Origin: Volvariella volvacea V23
Lineage: Eukaryota > Basidiomycota > Agaricomycetes > Agaricales > Pluteaceae
Assembly: GCA_000349905.1 (NCBI GenBank)
Contig: KB722751.1
Location: 425,512 to 489,511 of the forward strand
Length of the DNA stretch: 64,000 bases
Direction of reading: 5' to 3'
The notes below the pieces were generated by a model. The model was not told where the DNA came from. It worked only from the letters and a program-made list of their open reading frames with translations, and searched no databases. Both the position numbers and the translations under genes were made by a program. Below are positions 1 to 11,847 of this stretch, one piece after another. Each line of letters opens with the position of its first letter. The stretch's first letter is position 1.

Positions 1-169
1 TATTGAAGATATAGTGAAGAGGATGTATTGGAAAAAGAAAAAGAAAAGAGGAATGAAACAATGAAGATGTTTGGTGAGCATTTAGATGTTGGTGTAGATG
101 CTTGGTTGGCACCTATTGATGGTGTGTAGATGCTTGGTGGGCATCTGAGTGTTGGGCATTTATGTCAGG

Positions 170-310
170 GGCTCTTACAAGCCCTGACAAAGTCTCAGTA
201 GTCTTCATACCTGGAAGTGAAAATCCTGCAGACATGTTCACAAAAAATCTTGACAAGCAGAAGTTCCTTCAATTCTGAGAGCACCTTGGGCTTGAGTTTT
301 ACTCACCATC
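170..310 (+). mobile_element. 3' end of Ty1/copia polyprotein (RNase H tail), decayed
   Basis: The + strand reads as the end of a copia-type RNase H domain: PGSENPADMFTK, then a short tail ending HLGLEFY, the usual order just before a copia 3' LTR. One in-frame TGA at 276-278 interrupts the tail, and a C-to-T change from CGA would explain it. The rest of the element (gag, protease, integrase, reverse transcriptase) must lie left of the window, since bases 1-170 show no recognisable RT. The family call rests on the ADxxTK motif and on the LTR that follows. Confidence 0.8.
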
Positions 311-356
311 ATAGATATGCTTAGCACCATTAATCATGGTACTTAGCATGAGGGAA

Positions 357-719
357 TATTGAACAGACCATCAGTATGAACTGGACTTATGGTTATCTAG
401 ACCAAGTATGTGGACTGGTACTTAAAATGTACACATGTTACAGAGAAATACATGGCTAGATACACATGGTAGATAGTCATAGGATACAGGTAGATAGATC
501 CTAAGTATCACCAAAGTGACCCACATCAATTCCAATGTGGATACAATCATTTCCAAAATGGTGGATGGCACTTGTCACTCCTTTGTACAAATAGTTAATA
601 GTTCCAGCATGCACCTACCAGCCTTCCAATCCTCAGATATACACAAAGTATCATTACTCTCTACTCCTAGGTGAGGTGACCTTCATAGCCTCTAGCACCT
701 GTAAGGCTGCTGTTCAACA
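357..719 (+). repeat. Copia-type 3' LTR (363 bp)
   Basis: The segment starts TATTGAACAG and ends CTGTTCAACA. These are inverted copies of each other except for one base, a G-to-A change from the expected TG start. A purine-rich GAGGGAA sits directly to the left, where a polypurine tract belongs. The position about 50 bp after the RNase H tail fits a 3' LTR. The partner 5' LTR is outside the window, so the target-site duplication cannot be checked. Confidence 0.75.
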
Positions 720-839
720 TTTATGATGGCCATAACTTGCATACAACACTGGAGATGATTGAGCTTACATGAAATCATATCATCTTGTATTGCTTACCAC
801 CATATACAACACACAAGCTGCAATCTCTAAACATGAGTG

Positions 840-1860
840 TGTTTGGTCCTTTTTAGACAGCATAAATTCAGCAGTGTAGCCAGATCCTTTCAATAACGGA
901 GACAGCAATGGTGATTCAAGATATTGTGGCAGAGTATATGAAGGCCCAAGAATAAACATTCACTCCAGAGACAATTCTTAAAGCTTGGAAGCATTCAGAA
1001 ATTTGACCATTAAACTCAAAATGGTTCTTTTCACAAGATTACATACCAAGTTTCTCAACATCATACCAGCTTCATGCACCATCATCATTCTCTTTGAAGA
1101 TGCCACATGCCCTAGATGCATCATCTGATAGCTTCTTCAATGCTGTAAAGGCTGCAAAAAGGGTAGATGCTTTGACAAGTCATGGGCAGATGGGGCTTGA
1201 GGATAACAATGATAGTGATAAAGACTATGAGGCCTTGTCAAATCATGAAGATGAAGAAATTCATTATTTGTACCAGCAATCCAATCAAAGATTGAAACAT
1301 CTGCACAATATACTCAATTGACCCAGTTGTCTGCATCATCATATACTCCAACACCAAAGGTTGACTTGAGGTATATGTCAAAAGAAGAGCTTATAAAACA
1401 TCTGGAGGGGGTGGATGAGGAATTGAAGTCTATAAAAGTACAAGATGCTGCACAATCTTCATACAGCAACAAGTTACAGTAGTTCAATACAAACTTGATT
1501 TCCAAACCCAAAAAAAAATAATACTTCAAGCAACCAATGCTATTATACATCTTCCTAAGTTATAACTTCAGAAGAAGGCTTCAAAGAGGCACAAAAAGAT
1601 AGAGCTCATCAAAAGGCAGAGCAAAGAAAGGAGAAAAAGAGAGAAGAGAGAAGAGAGGCTCAGCAGCTTGAGGACATGAGATGGTGCTTGTTGGAGAAAG
1701 ACACAATAGTATTCTCTGAAGCATTAGACAAAATGCCAAAGAGAGTATTGCTAGACTTGGCCTTCATCTTAGACCTTCAAGTCAACCACAAGAGCAAGAA
1801 CTATCAAGGGCTTTTTCAAACAAAAACCCATGATGAAAGAGCTAGACCAGCTAGATCGGG
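840..1860 (+). pseudogene. Relic of pogo/Tigger-like DDE transposase, C-terminal part
   Basis: Around 955-1090 the + strand reads TFTPETILKAWKHSEI, a stop, then PLN..WF, DYIPS and an S/H/P-rich stretch. This is the order of the C-terminal region of DDE_1 (pogo, CENP-B-like) transposases of basidiomycetes, where the stop (TGA, 1004-1006) replaces a conserved Trp. The frame stays open at 1094-1321 with an acidic segment (DNNDSDKDYEA). It is then broken repeatedly, with a charged K/E/R-rich stretch to about 1860. The DDE catalytic core is not seen. This is a dead copy, and the family call is from motif memory. Confidence 0.6.
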
Positions 1861-1864
1861 TTGA

Positions 1865-4474
1865 ATTGTACTAGACCTGCTGGACTTTCTTGGCATTGGA
1901 TCCAAACAATCCAGACAGTTTGCATCATTGTACTACTGTTGGTTAATATTATTTAATTTTGAAGTATAATGTTTATTTTTCCATTGTGAGCTATCAGCAT
2001 GAGGATGGCAAGGTGGCTACATTCTCCACTCAAATGTTCCTGGTTGCATCAATGTGTGATGGTGTGAAGTAGAGTTACAAACCCACTATTTAATACATGT
2101 GTTCTCTCATACCATTCAAGATGCCTGTCCAGTCATATGTTGTTTTGCATAGGTTCATACATATTCTATACCAAGTACAATACACCCACATTATTACTTA
2201 TTAAACATATTTGTTGAATATAATGCTACCATTAATATTGTCTAGGTCTGGTTTAGAAAGAACCCTGTCCAACAATGGGGAATCTGCTGCAATCAACTCA
2301 GGCATTGCTCCAATACCATCTCGGGCCATCCCAAAGTATGGAGCATCCATTGGTGTAGATATGCATGGTGTATAACAGAGATACATATCAATCTTATAAT
2401 GACAATCATATTCCAATATCAGGACATGGTCTCAAGTTTGTGGTCCATTCATTATGTGCTTCTCAGCACATACCATATGTCATTAAGCTGTGCATATGTT
2501 ATCCTAGCATTCCTTTGACCATCAATCAAGATTCCCTACATCGGTCAGACACCACACATAATCACACTTTCCTTATTTACAAATCTTGATATACACTCAT
2601 TCCTTCTGCCTGATCCTTCCCAGGACTCTCCCTAAACTCCAATGAACTCGATTATGAACCCAATTACATATCCAGCAAGCTAAGTATTAGATACATTATT
2701 TCCTAAATGCTAACTACCTATTTGCATGTGATCCAGCACTGTTGCAGCACGCCTATATTTTTGTCCGATGCGGCCCGTCATAAAGAACCAAGAGCTGGTT
2801 GACACGCTTACAGCACACTAGAAGCAACCCAGACCTCAAACAAAACAGCCGCTTTTCAGGTTTACGATGGAAGGAGTGTGCATAGGAGGTTCGATTCATT
2901 AATTATTGGTATCTTCGTATGATAATACAGCTCTACTCACTACATACCCAGTCTACTTCAATAATTTGCTCCCGCGGCAATTGCGGCAACATATCGGACT
3001 TAGAAATTTTTGATGTGACTGCCTGTGACGATCATTTGCACATCCCGAACTCTTTACCAACCGCAAAACCCATCCATTATATTTGAAGCTAGGCAGTTTA
3101 ATAAAAATCGAAAAATCCCCAAAAATTCGCAGTAGAAAGGTAATGTAATTCCAGTTCCATTGACAAAGTACGGAGTTGGACAGTTGTTGTATGCTGGAAT
3201 GCGGCGGTGGACATCAAAATCATTTGCACAAGTGGGCCCAGGATAGTATGTAAAGTACTTATAGGATAGGATAGGACACACAAGCTGTGAACCCAGACAA
3301 CTTGCCATGTTGGAGGCACAGGTCATAAACTTGTGTGAATCAGAAAACGTTTATTACAGATCATTCAACTTTACAGAATCTTCATCTAGACCACACACCA
3401 AGTCTGTGTTTCAGTCTTCTTCCGTTTAGCTCAATGACTCCGGGAAGCCTAGGGACCTCCTAAGGAAATCTAGATTTTGTTTCATGGAGAGTGATCAACG
3501 CAGCGACAAGGTGTTCACTCCTGTCTTTATTACTTGAGCCACATTGCTTGCTTGTCGGGGTCAAGGCAGACAAATGTCACACATCGTCACACATCGTAAT
3601 CAATTCTGGGTAGGCATTTTGCCTAAAATATAGAAAGATACCACGGGGATTTCACTTGTCTGTTCTCCTGAGTGTTTATCCCAACAAGGGATACGAGTCT
3701 GTGTACTGCCAGGCTCTTCGACAATTCTCTCTCGTCCGTATAAGGGTGGAATTTTTATCTTGAACACTGTGTTGTGAAAGGTCAACAAGGACAAGAACGC
3801 CTTCGTATCTGCCCTCAAGGTGGGGGCATATCTCAGTCAAAATGAGTGACTGTTGCATACGTTGATGATGATTTTTCATTACCAGACGTCAGTGATAACT
3901 TCCCTTAAATGAGCGATCACAGAGAGGGACAAGGCAGGACCATCATCCTTGATGTCCATGAGTACTCCTTCTACGACCTTTCCTGGGTGTGGTGTGGACA
4001 GTTTTGTGCATCGTTTCAAAGTGCGAGTCTCCAAGTTTGGTCCAGGTACTGGACACTCCTGTCATTGTCGCCCAGGTTTCAATATGGGGGGTTGAGAAAA
4101 ATTGTGCGTCCGACGGAGATATACAGTGAGTTCTGCCGAAGTCCTACCAGAAACTGGTACCTATTGAGCATCCTGCAGAGCCAGATAATTGAGTGTTTTT
4201 GCTACTTCGATTCTCAACGCTCCCTTCTGTTGAGCCTTGTGTGTTCACCATTGACACCAGATGGGTGGACTTGGCACCTCATTCCGACCTCGTGGCTCTC
4301 CAGACACAACATCCATCAGTCTTTTCGCAAACCATCACATCACAGCTCGAGCCTCGAAGGTCCGTCGTTGACACCTCGATAACCTCTGGTCCCGACTTTC
4401 ATTACATCTTCCAGCCCCACCACTTCTTTTGTTACCTAAAGACCTTGTCCCAAGCGCCAGCTCAGGGTCTATCC
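1865..4474. other. Long stretch without a supported gene
   Basis: The left part (to about 2700) is AT-rich like the transposon relics beside it and may be further decayed element sequence. A minus-strand stretch at 2201-2416 is open but has no recognisable domain. Between 2700 and 4474 the composition becomes ordinary. Reading frames of 60-180 residues occur (for example 3909-4382, +), but none shows a domain or plausible exon chain. The last few hundred bases should carry the promoter and 5' leader of the glucanase gene at 4475. Confidence 0.5.
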
Positions 4475-6453
4475 ATGAATCCCACTATATTGGGGCTTGC
4501 CTTCATTTGTTGGTTCTCGATTGTGATAGGCAATGCGTCAGCGGAGCAATGTCGACTTCGACCGCAGGGAGAAGGACGCGTTGGTGTGGGACATGGTGAC
4601 AATTCGTCGTCATCTTCATCTCCACACCCCACGGGGACAGGCGCCAGTACGACAGATACTGCGGGCACTACTTTCCCAACCCCATCACCCTTCGAATATG
4701 GCGTAGATAAGATTCGAGGAGTAAACTTGTAAGTTGACTAATTATTCGTGTATCCTAAAAAATGCGATATGAACTGCGTCGTACATGTAGGGGTGGCTGG
4801 TTGGTGTTAGAGGTGATTACTTCGGGCAACTCTCTGTGATATGGATCAAGCAAAGAGACTGATCACAGCGCAAGTTTAGCCATGGATAACACCCAGTATA
4901 TTCGAAGATACAGGGAATGAAGACATCGTTGACGAATATACCTTCGGTCAACTCATGGACAGAGACACCGCCGTTAACATTCTAAGGAACCACTGGGAGA
5001 CTGTAAGTATTAGGCTTTATACTATCAGCATATTTTTGCAACCTGACGCGTTCGGACGTATCGCAGTGGATAACGGAAGATGATTTCATTGCCATCAAAG
5101 CTGCGGGTCTAACTCACGTCCGGTGCGAAATGCACTCTCTCTCGAATGACCCGATATAGCTTGATACTGACTCTCATTTATACACAGGATTCCATTAGGA
5201 TATTGGTCAGTTCCACTAACAGCTGACGATACGAATATATCTACGTCGCCATCTCCATACATTCCAGGAGCTTGGCCTTATCTCCTACGCGGTCTGAATT
5301 GGGCGAGACAACACGGCATACGCGTCATAGTCGATATCCACGGTGCACCAGGCTCTCAAAATGGTTATGACAACTCTGGTCAGCGCCGCTCCGATCCCCA
5401 ATGGGCCCTCGATTCAGCAAATATTATTAGGACGGTTGATACAATTCGGTTTATCGCGAGGAACATTGGGGGAATGATCGATATACTGCAGTTGCTGAAT
5501 GAGCCCGCCGGATTCAGAGGGGACAATTGGTTGAACGCAATTCGACAATACTGGTTGGATGGATATGATGCAGTAAGACAGGCGGATGAATCAGGAATGA
5601 GAGTCATGATTGGCGATGGATTTGTTGGTGTTGGGGTAAGTGAGGGGTTCGATCGCGTGGATGCATCATCTTGCTGATGAGCTTTGAATTCATGAAATCG
5701 TAGGCTTGGAATAATTTTTTAACACCTCCTCGAGGCGAAGAAGTTCTCATGGACCTGGTATGTTGACTTCCCTTGAAGTAATTAAGCCTTTATCTCATTT
5801 GCCCTTGTCAGCATCGATACCAGATATTCAGTGATAGTGAATTAGAACGTTCATGGGATGAGCACATAGCTGTAAGGCCTGGGTTGCTACTAGGCTCGCA
5901 TCCACAATCTCACGAGCATTGTCATTTAGCATTCCTGCTCGGAAATCCCTTCCTTGACGGCTTACGCATCGTCTAACATATGGACAGTCATAGGCGAATG
6001 GTCCAATGCGCCAACAGACTGCACAAGATGGCTCAATGGTCGAGGTGTTGGTGCCCGTTGGGATGGCACTTACTTTCCTGGTCCGGATAGCGACTTCCAT
6101 GGCTCTTGTGATGGCTTCAGCGGTAGTTCTGAACGATTCACCGATGAGTACAAGGCTTTCTTAAGAAGGTTGGGACGATTCCGCTTCTAAGTATACTACG
6201 CGTATGAGTAATCATTTCCACGTCCGATACAGATACTGGGAAGCTCAGGTTGAAGTCGGTGAGAGGATACAGGGCTGGGTATTTTGGACGTGGAAGGTGC
6301 GTACCTGCTTGTGTCGCTTGTGTCGGCACTTTGACCTTACTAAAACGTGCCCAGGCCGAAAATTCTGACGAATGGAGTTATCAGAAAGGTTTGGAAGGTG
6401 GATGGATTCCTCAAGACCCTACGGACCGCTTATACCCAGATATCTGTGGTTGA
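4475..6453 (+). CDS. Secreted glucan 1,3-beta-glucosidase (exo-beta-1,3-glucanase, GH5)
   Basis: The enzyme releases glucose from the non-reducing ends of beta-1,3-glucan in the cell wall or outside the cell. The start gives a signal peptide ([23 protein letters not shown]), then a Ser/Thr/Pro/Gly-rich linker of about 60 residues, then the catalytic domain. About eight short introns were placed by eye. Family landmarks seen after splicing are RGVNLGGWLVLE (intron at 4730-4790), [18 protein letters not shown] with the acid/base Glu at 5501-5503, and [10 protein letters not shown] with the nucleophile Glu at 5996-5998. The C-terminus has WVFWTWK and YPDICG. This matches the GH5 subfamily of yeast Exg1. 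No GPI tail is visible, so it is probably secreted. Confidence 0.93.
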
Positions 6454-6794
6454 TGTTTATGATGTGCTATGACGTTACTATACCTGTTGTATTGACCCTC
6501 AAATGTGTACTACCTGTACTGTGATATTCTAGGACATAAGACGACGTGAAGTGTGGGTTTTTCGATATCATAACTTGTACAACCACGTAGAGATCATTTT
6601 ATTGCAACACGACTCGCTCTTTACAAAGTCCCGATGATGATGAGCATAGGGGTGACTCCCACCGGTAATCCAATAACCGGATGTGCCACACTGCGCCTGC
6701 CGCAGACGTTTATTAACAGTGCCGGCGCCAAATCCACTTCTCTGAATCTTTCTCACTCTTTGAACCCTCCGGCCCTGACTTATTCACTTGAGTT

Positions 6795-8342
6795 ATGACC
6801 GCCCCCATCCCAACACCACCTCGCTACACACGTATCGTCCTGAACGAGCGCCCACAGAAGGACATTGAGCTAAACACATTTCGCACCGAAACCCTACCAT
6901 TCGAGCTGTATCCACGTCCTGGGCAAGTGGTTGTGAAGGTGTTATGGCTTTCCTTGGATCCCGCAATGAGAGGCTACCTGAGGGATATAAGGAGCTATTT
7001 GCCACCTGTCCAGATTGGTGAAGTTATGCGAGCGCAAGGATTGGGTGTTGTGATCAGGTCCGGTGAAGGGAGTAAGCATCCAGTGGGTACTTATGTTAGT
7101 GGTCCATTTGGTAAGTTTGTTGCGATAACTAGTTGCTGGTCATTAAATGAGAGTTTAGGGTGGACGGAGTATGCTGTGATGAAGGACAAACAAGTGGAGC
7201 AGATAGTGTTCGTGCCTTGCATTTGTGGATTTTTTGGTGCAACCAGCAGCCAGCCAAAATATCTAACTTGATTCATCAGCGTGCCACCAGGAGCTCAATT
7301 GCTGGACTTTTTGAATACTCTGGGCTTATCAGGTATGTACCACATCCTTTGGTTCTCTGGCAATCACTAATCAATACAATAAGGCTTGACCGCATACTTT
7401 GTCAGCTCTAGCGCTACTTTGACATAGGATTTTTGGGAACTCATGTTATTGACATCTTGTCTTTAGGGCTTGAAGGACGTTGGACAACTCAAAGCAGGGG
7501 AAACACTTGTCGTTTCCGGTGCAGCAGGTTCAGTTGGCATGATTGTCTGCCAACTCGGCAAGCAAATCGGTGCAAAAGTTTACGCCATCGCTGGCTCGGA
7601 AGACAAGTGCGATTGGTTAAAGAACGAAATTGGCGTCGATGGGGTATTTAATTACAAGAGCCCTACATTCAAACAAGACTTCAAAAAGATTGGGTATTTA
7701 GATGTATTCTTTGATAATGTTGGAGGTGTGTGTTTCGTCTTGTTGCACGCCCTTTGGTATTGATTAGGAGCTGCAAGGCGAAATACTTGATTTGGCGTTG
7801 ACGAGGTTAAATAAAAATGCAAGAATTGTTCTTTGTGGTGAGTGCCAATCTTGCGAATGTGTATCTTGATTACTGAATCACGACGCTAGGCGCTATTTCA
7901 GCATACAGTGAGCAACCATCATGAACAACGATACAGGTGTTCTAAGATTGTTTTATAGATGCTGTCAAGCCTCGGGGTCTTCAGGGCTATCTCAACCTGA
8001 TTTCCCAACGAGCAAAAATCGAGGGCTTCATAGTGTAAGTCTTGCCTTTGAATTCCAGCACCTATAGTGTGCTAACGGTTCGCGTTATAGTTTTGACTAC
8101 GCAGATAAGTATCACATTGCAATTCGAGATCTAGCCCAAGCACTCTCGAATGGCACCATGAAGCGCAAGTTCCATATCATCGAAGGTGGACTTGAGCAAG
8201 CACCGAAGGCACTTCCTCTGCTATTCAGCGGCGGAAATACTGGGAAACTGTAAGTATCAGAATGACGTCGTATGTGACTTGATACAATTTTGTTGGCAGG
8301 GTTGTCAAAGTATCAGACGATGTTGTTAGAGCAAAGTTATGA
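6795..8342 (+). CDS. NADP-dependent medium-chain reductase (alkenal / leukotriene B4 dehydrogenase-like)
   Basis: This is a member of the zinc-free MDR branch that reduces carbon-carbon double bonds of alkenals and enones with NADPH (PTGR and plant double-bond-reductase group). It is probably cytosolic and about 340 residues. Landmarks are SLDPAMRGYLRD near residue 55, GWTEYAV, and the Rossmann loop VVSGAAGSVGMIVCQLGKQIGAK near residue 150, followed by DVFFDNVGG. No Cys/His zinc ligands are seen. About eight introns are needed. One donor reads GTCAGC after TACTTT near 7400, and its acceptor restores FGLKDVGQ. The last exon ends VVRAKL then TGA. The exact substrate cannot be read from sequence. 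Confidence 0.9.
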
Positions 8343-8609
8343 GATGTAACGATAGTGGATTTATAATGTCAACTTATCCTAGTAAATTCGTTGAGCGTAT
8401 TGCAACAGGCCAGTTGAAAGTCAACTCGGAGGCAGAAGTCTGCGGGACAGACCCACGTGGCGCAAATGGGGACAAAAGCATGTGATAAGTCGAGGCAGGG
8501 AGCATGATCCACGATCGCATCCCCAGACTGTGTAGCCCCAAACTTCTGCTTGCTCTTCATCACATCGGTTCCAAATCTTACCCTGTCTCCTCGCATCTCT
8601 CATTCCGGC

Positions 8610-9322
8610 ATGTCGTCTGCTAGTGCGTCCCATCTCGGCCAAAATGGCTCATCTGCTGCATCAACACAACCCCGTAGAAAATCCCATACATGGAGTCAAC
8701 TGAAGTTGGTGATCCCGGGGGGAGCAATCACATATTTTTTGGGGACGATTCAAGAGTTCTCCCGGTTGTTGGATCAAACTAGCAGTTCGTGGGCTCGGTA
8801 CGTCATCTCTTTATTCACCGCCAAGTCAGCCACTAGCCAACTCTAAACTCGATTAGCACTGTTGCGCTTGTTGCAATGGCCCATGGCGCAGCGACTGTTG
8901 CGCTCTTCATATACGTGTTATTGACCCCTTGGTTAAAAGGGGTTGAGCCAGACGTACGTCAATTGCCGCTCTGCAGAGCCTTCGACACGAGAGCTTTGAT
9001 TCGTTGCAGTTCAAGAGGTGGAGAGAACACGGGGTCCTGTCATGGGTGATCCCGGTACGTCGTATCACCCTCCTGTCAGTTGGACAGCGTGTCTCATAGG
9101 CGCTAGATCCTGTCAGCTTCAATTGTTATTGGGTGGCTGCTTTCTGTCCTTGCGCTTGGCCAATGGTCGTCGTTAGGTTACCTGGAAGGCATCATCGCAG
9201 GTGGGTCCCCCGGTGCTTGGTTTTTTGAATTGAAACTCAGTGGTTTACCAGTGTGCTCGTTGTATGCTCTGACATTTGGTTTGCTGGGTCTAATACCTGC
9301 ACCAAAGCTGAATCGAAAGTAA
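8610..9322 (+). CDS. Small multipass membrane protein, function unknown
   Basis: A five- or six-exon gene, which I do not recognise. The start gives MSSASASHLG followed by a polar, Ser-rich N-terminus with RRKSH. Three hydrophobic segments follow: about 21 residues around VALVAMAHGAATVALFIYVLL, then WVIPILSASIVIGWLLSVLAL, and a last one in GIIAVCSLYALTFGLLGLIP. The protein ends PAPKLNRK. The acceptor at GCGCTAG near 9108 keeps the second hydrophobic segment in frame, whereas the earlier CATAG would break it. An in-frame ATG lies upstream at 8550. The chain is about 180 residues and should sit in an internal or plasma membrane. Confidence 0.65.
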
Positions 9323-9609
9323 TATATGTACAACATACCTCTCGCAGTTTCTGTTTAATTAAGGGGCTGATACACAAGTATAGACAATTGCGTTAGTAGT
9401 CTTGGCATTACCGTAGGCTTGCTGTCTCGATATTCGTTCTGCATCTACGTCTTGAATGCATTTTGTCTGAATTAAACGTCTGATAATCTCGGTCACGCGT
9501 CACAGGCAGGAAAACCTGTCCGCAGCGCCCGTCCAGTTCCATATTCGGTTTCGAGCTGCATCAGAATCACTAACCACATTCTCAATCCCTTCGCCTTCTT
9601 ACCTTCACC

Positions 9610-10805
9610 ATGTATCGCAACGGCTACGGTGCTGCCAGTCCCCCTATATCTAATAATCCCTTTGCCGCAGATCCAACTAATGCACACTCTCGCTTTCCTG
9701 ACATCACCGGCGCAGGACAAAATCCTGCTGCCAGTCAATATACATCATGGGTTCAGTCCACTGGTTCAGCGTTCTCGTCGCCCGGGTATCCTTCTCAGCT
9801 CCAGCAACAACAGACTAATGCATATGCTCAACAATCCTCATTCGGCCAGCAATCACAGCCTCCATTCATGATCAACCAACAACAGGGGTATTCAAGTAGC
9901 CCTAGTCAGCCATTCCAACCGTCAAGCTCATTCGGTCAACAGCTCGTTGCCGCAAGTACCACCACGCATATTAGTGGGAGTAGTTATGGATACCTGCAGG
10001 GTCAACCCACAGGTTTACCATCGTCTCAGCCCACTGGTTATAATCCCGTACAACAGCAGCTGCAGAGTTCGGGATATATCGCTCAATTCGATCCTTATGC
10101 ATCGATAGGTCAAGGCTGGGATGGTACCACACAACAACCACAGCAGCAATTCCAACAGTTGCAGCCACAGCCACAACAACACCTCATCCAACAGCAGGCT
10201 TCGAACCAGTTCCTTATACCTATTGGAACTACGACCACAGGTGCTATTATAACTACATCACGAGGTCCTAATGGTGAACTGCACCCTCGAGAGTTTATCA
10301 AGACCCATAAGTCGGAGATAGAGTCATGGGATACGTATGCCTGGAAGCAGTTCTTGAACAGTTTTGATTCGCTCAAAACTGCTTGGGAAAATCGAAAGAC
10401 GGAGTTGGCAGGGAAAATCAGTCAATATACGACACAGCTGCAGTACGGTGGTTATGGATACTATCCTGGACAGTTGCAACAGGAAATTACTCGGTTACAA
10501 GGGGTGCGTTTTCATCAGGACCTGTCTTGCCTATTGGGGCATATCTGATCATATATTCACTTGCTCTATACTACACAGCTGCAAAAGGAAGCTGAAGCGA
10601 ATTTTGGTGAGGCCTATAACTTGGTGTTCGGAAGAGAAATGCTGAACAAATTGGATCAGATTCATCCGCTGCCTCTTCGTTCCAAATGAATGAGGTGTTC
10701 ACGGGATATCGTCAATCGGGCGATGCTGGGAGCAAACGACGAGTTCGGGAAGCCTCGAATGCTGCCTTGCAACATCTTCCAGATTGGCCGGCTGTGCAAT
10801 ACTAG
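9610..10805 (+). CDS. Gln/Pro/Ser-rich protein with conserved-looking C-terminal helical part, unknown
   Basis: The first exon is long (9610 to about 10503). Its first 200 residues are low complexity, rich in Q, S, P, G and Y, with NPFAADPTNAHSRFPDITGAG near the start. From about residue 215 the sequence becomes ordinary and likely folded (REFIKTHKSEIESWDTYAWKQ), followed by a coiled-coil-like stretch. Two introns near 10504-10580 and 10609-10660 give a tail ending HLPDWPAVQY. I recognise no domain. Q-rich tracts of this kind are common in transcription, endocytosis or RNA-granule proteins, but none of these can be claimed here. Confidence 0.75.
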
Positions 10806-11847
10806 GGACTACGTTTGTGCATAGAGTCTCAAGATCTTTCTTACGGTTTACTGTCGGTCTTAGTGCTTTATATTCTCGACCATTATTGACGGGCAGTTAT
10901 CACAGTGGATTTAATGGTGGCGTTCGTTGTGTCTGAGCTTTTGTTGTACATTTATTGTGTCGTTAAATGTTGAGTATAAGATTTAAATTTTAAACTCGAA
11001 TCTGTCACTGGACTTTGAAGCTTTCACGCCTTATTTCATCCAATGTGGAAGGTAATATCATGCTACAATGCAGCATCGGCTTTTAACGATGTGTGATAGC
11101 TCAAGCGATGCTCTCTCAAAGTTCCAATTTCTCATTATCAATTGGAGTATGCATCGCAGTGCTATTCTTCGATGTGAACTGGACGGGACGGTACCGTGTA
11201 ACATCCTAATGCATAAAGGTTTGTTGGTCAGGATACGATTCGCCCGCAGACTGTGGAATTGAGGGCGTCAAGACTTGCTGAGTATCGAAAATCAGGAAGG
11301 AAATGATATCAATCTATTGGTATGTGGATATTTTGCTGCTCCACGAGCGCAATCCCGGTGCTGCGTAAATACCATTTACTCGTCGTCGTAACCTGTCACG
11401 ACTCTCCGTGGTCGTTGTGGCACTAAGGACTGAATGAGAAATCACGTAAATGGATGAAAATGTTGGAACATACAAGGATAGCTGGTAGGAACCATTTCTG
11501 CTGGTCGATATCCAAACTTTTCTCGAATAGGTGGTATTGTTGCGACCATTACAGGACCAACGACACCAATGACACAGGAGTAGAATATGACGGTATTTTC
11601 ATGGGCCTGGCGTTGCTGAGAAGGAATGAGCTTTGTGCACCTCATAGAATTAAAACCATCTTACCAGGTAGCGATAAGAGCGACGAAACGGGGCAAGGAT
11701 GGTGGCCATGGTTGTGTTGTCGGGAGCGTCCAAGCCGGTGCAAATAGGACTGCTGTGTCTTATGTAAGCAAAACACCTTTCCCTTACGCACCCACAGTCG
11801 TCGACTCATCGTTCAACAGGACCCCACTACCAAATAGTTTTCCCAGC
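10806..11847. other. Intergenic stretch, about 1 kb
   Basis: This lies between the Gln-rich protein and SART1. The first 200 bp are T-rich and probably hold the 3' untranslated region of the upstream gene. Short open frames at 11454-11747 and 11626-12018 (+) overlap the SART1 leader and first exon and carry no domain. I see no RNA gene or repeat. The SART1 promoter should lie in the right half. Confidence 0.5.

Noticed and set aside
2875..2915. GGTTCGATTC, resembling a tRNA T-arm
   Set aside because: The flanking bases do not pair to form the T stem, and no acceptor or anticodon arm can be built around it.
3575..3600. Direct repeat of GTCACACATC
   Set aside because: Only two short copies with no larger structure. 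It is not a CRISPR or satellite, and CRISPR arrays are not expected in a fungal nuclear genome.
3909..4382. + strand frame of 157 codons upstream of the glucanase
   Set aside because: No recognisable domain and rich in Ser/Trp/Cys, as expected by chance. The glucanase signal peptide starts at a separate ATG.
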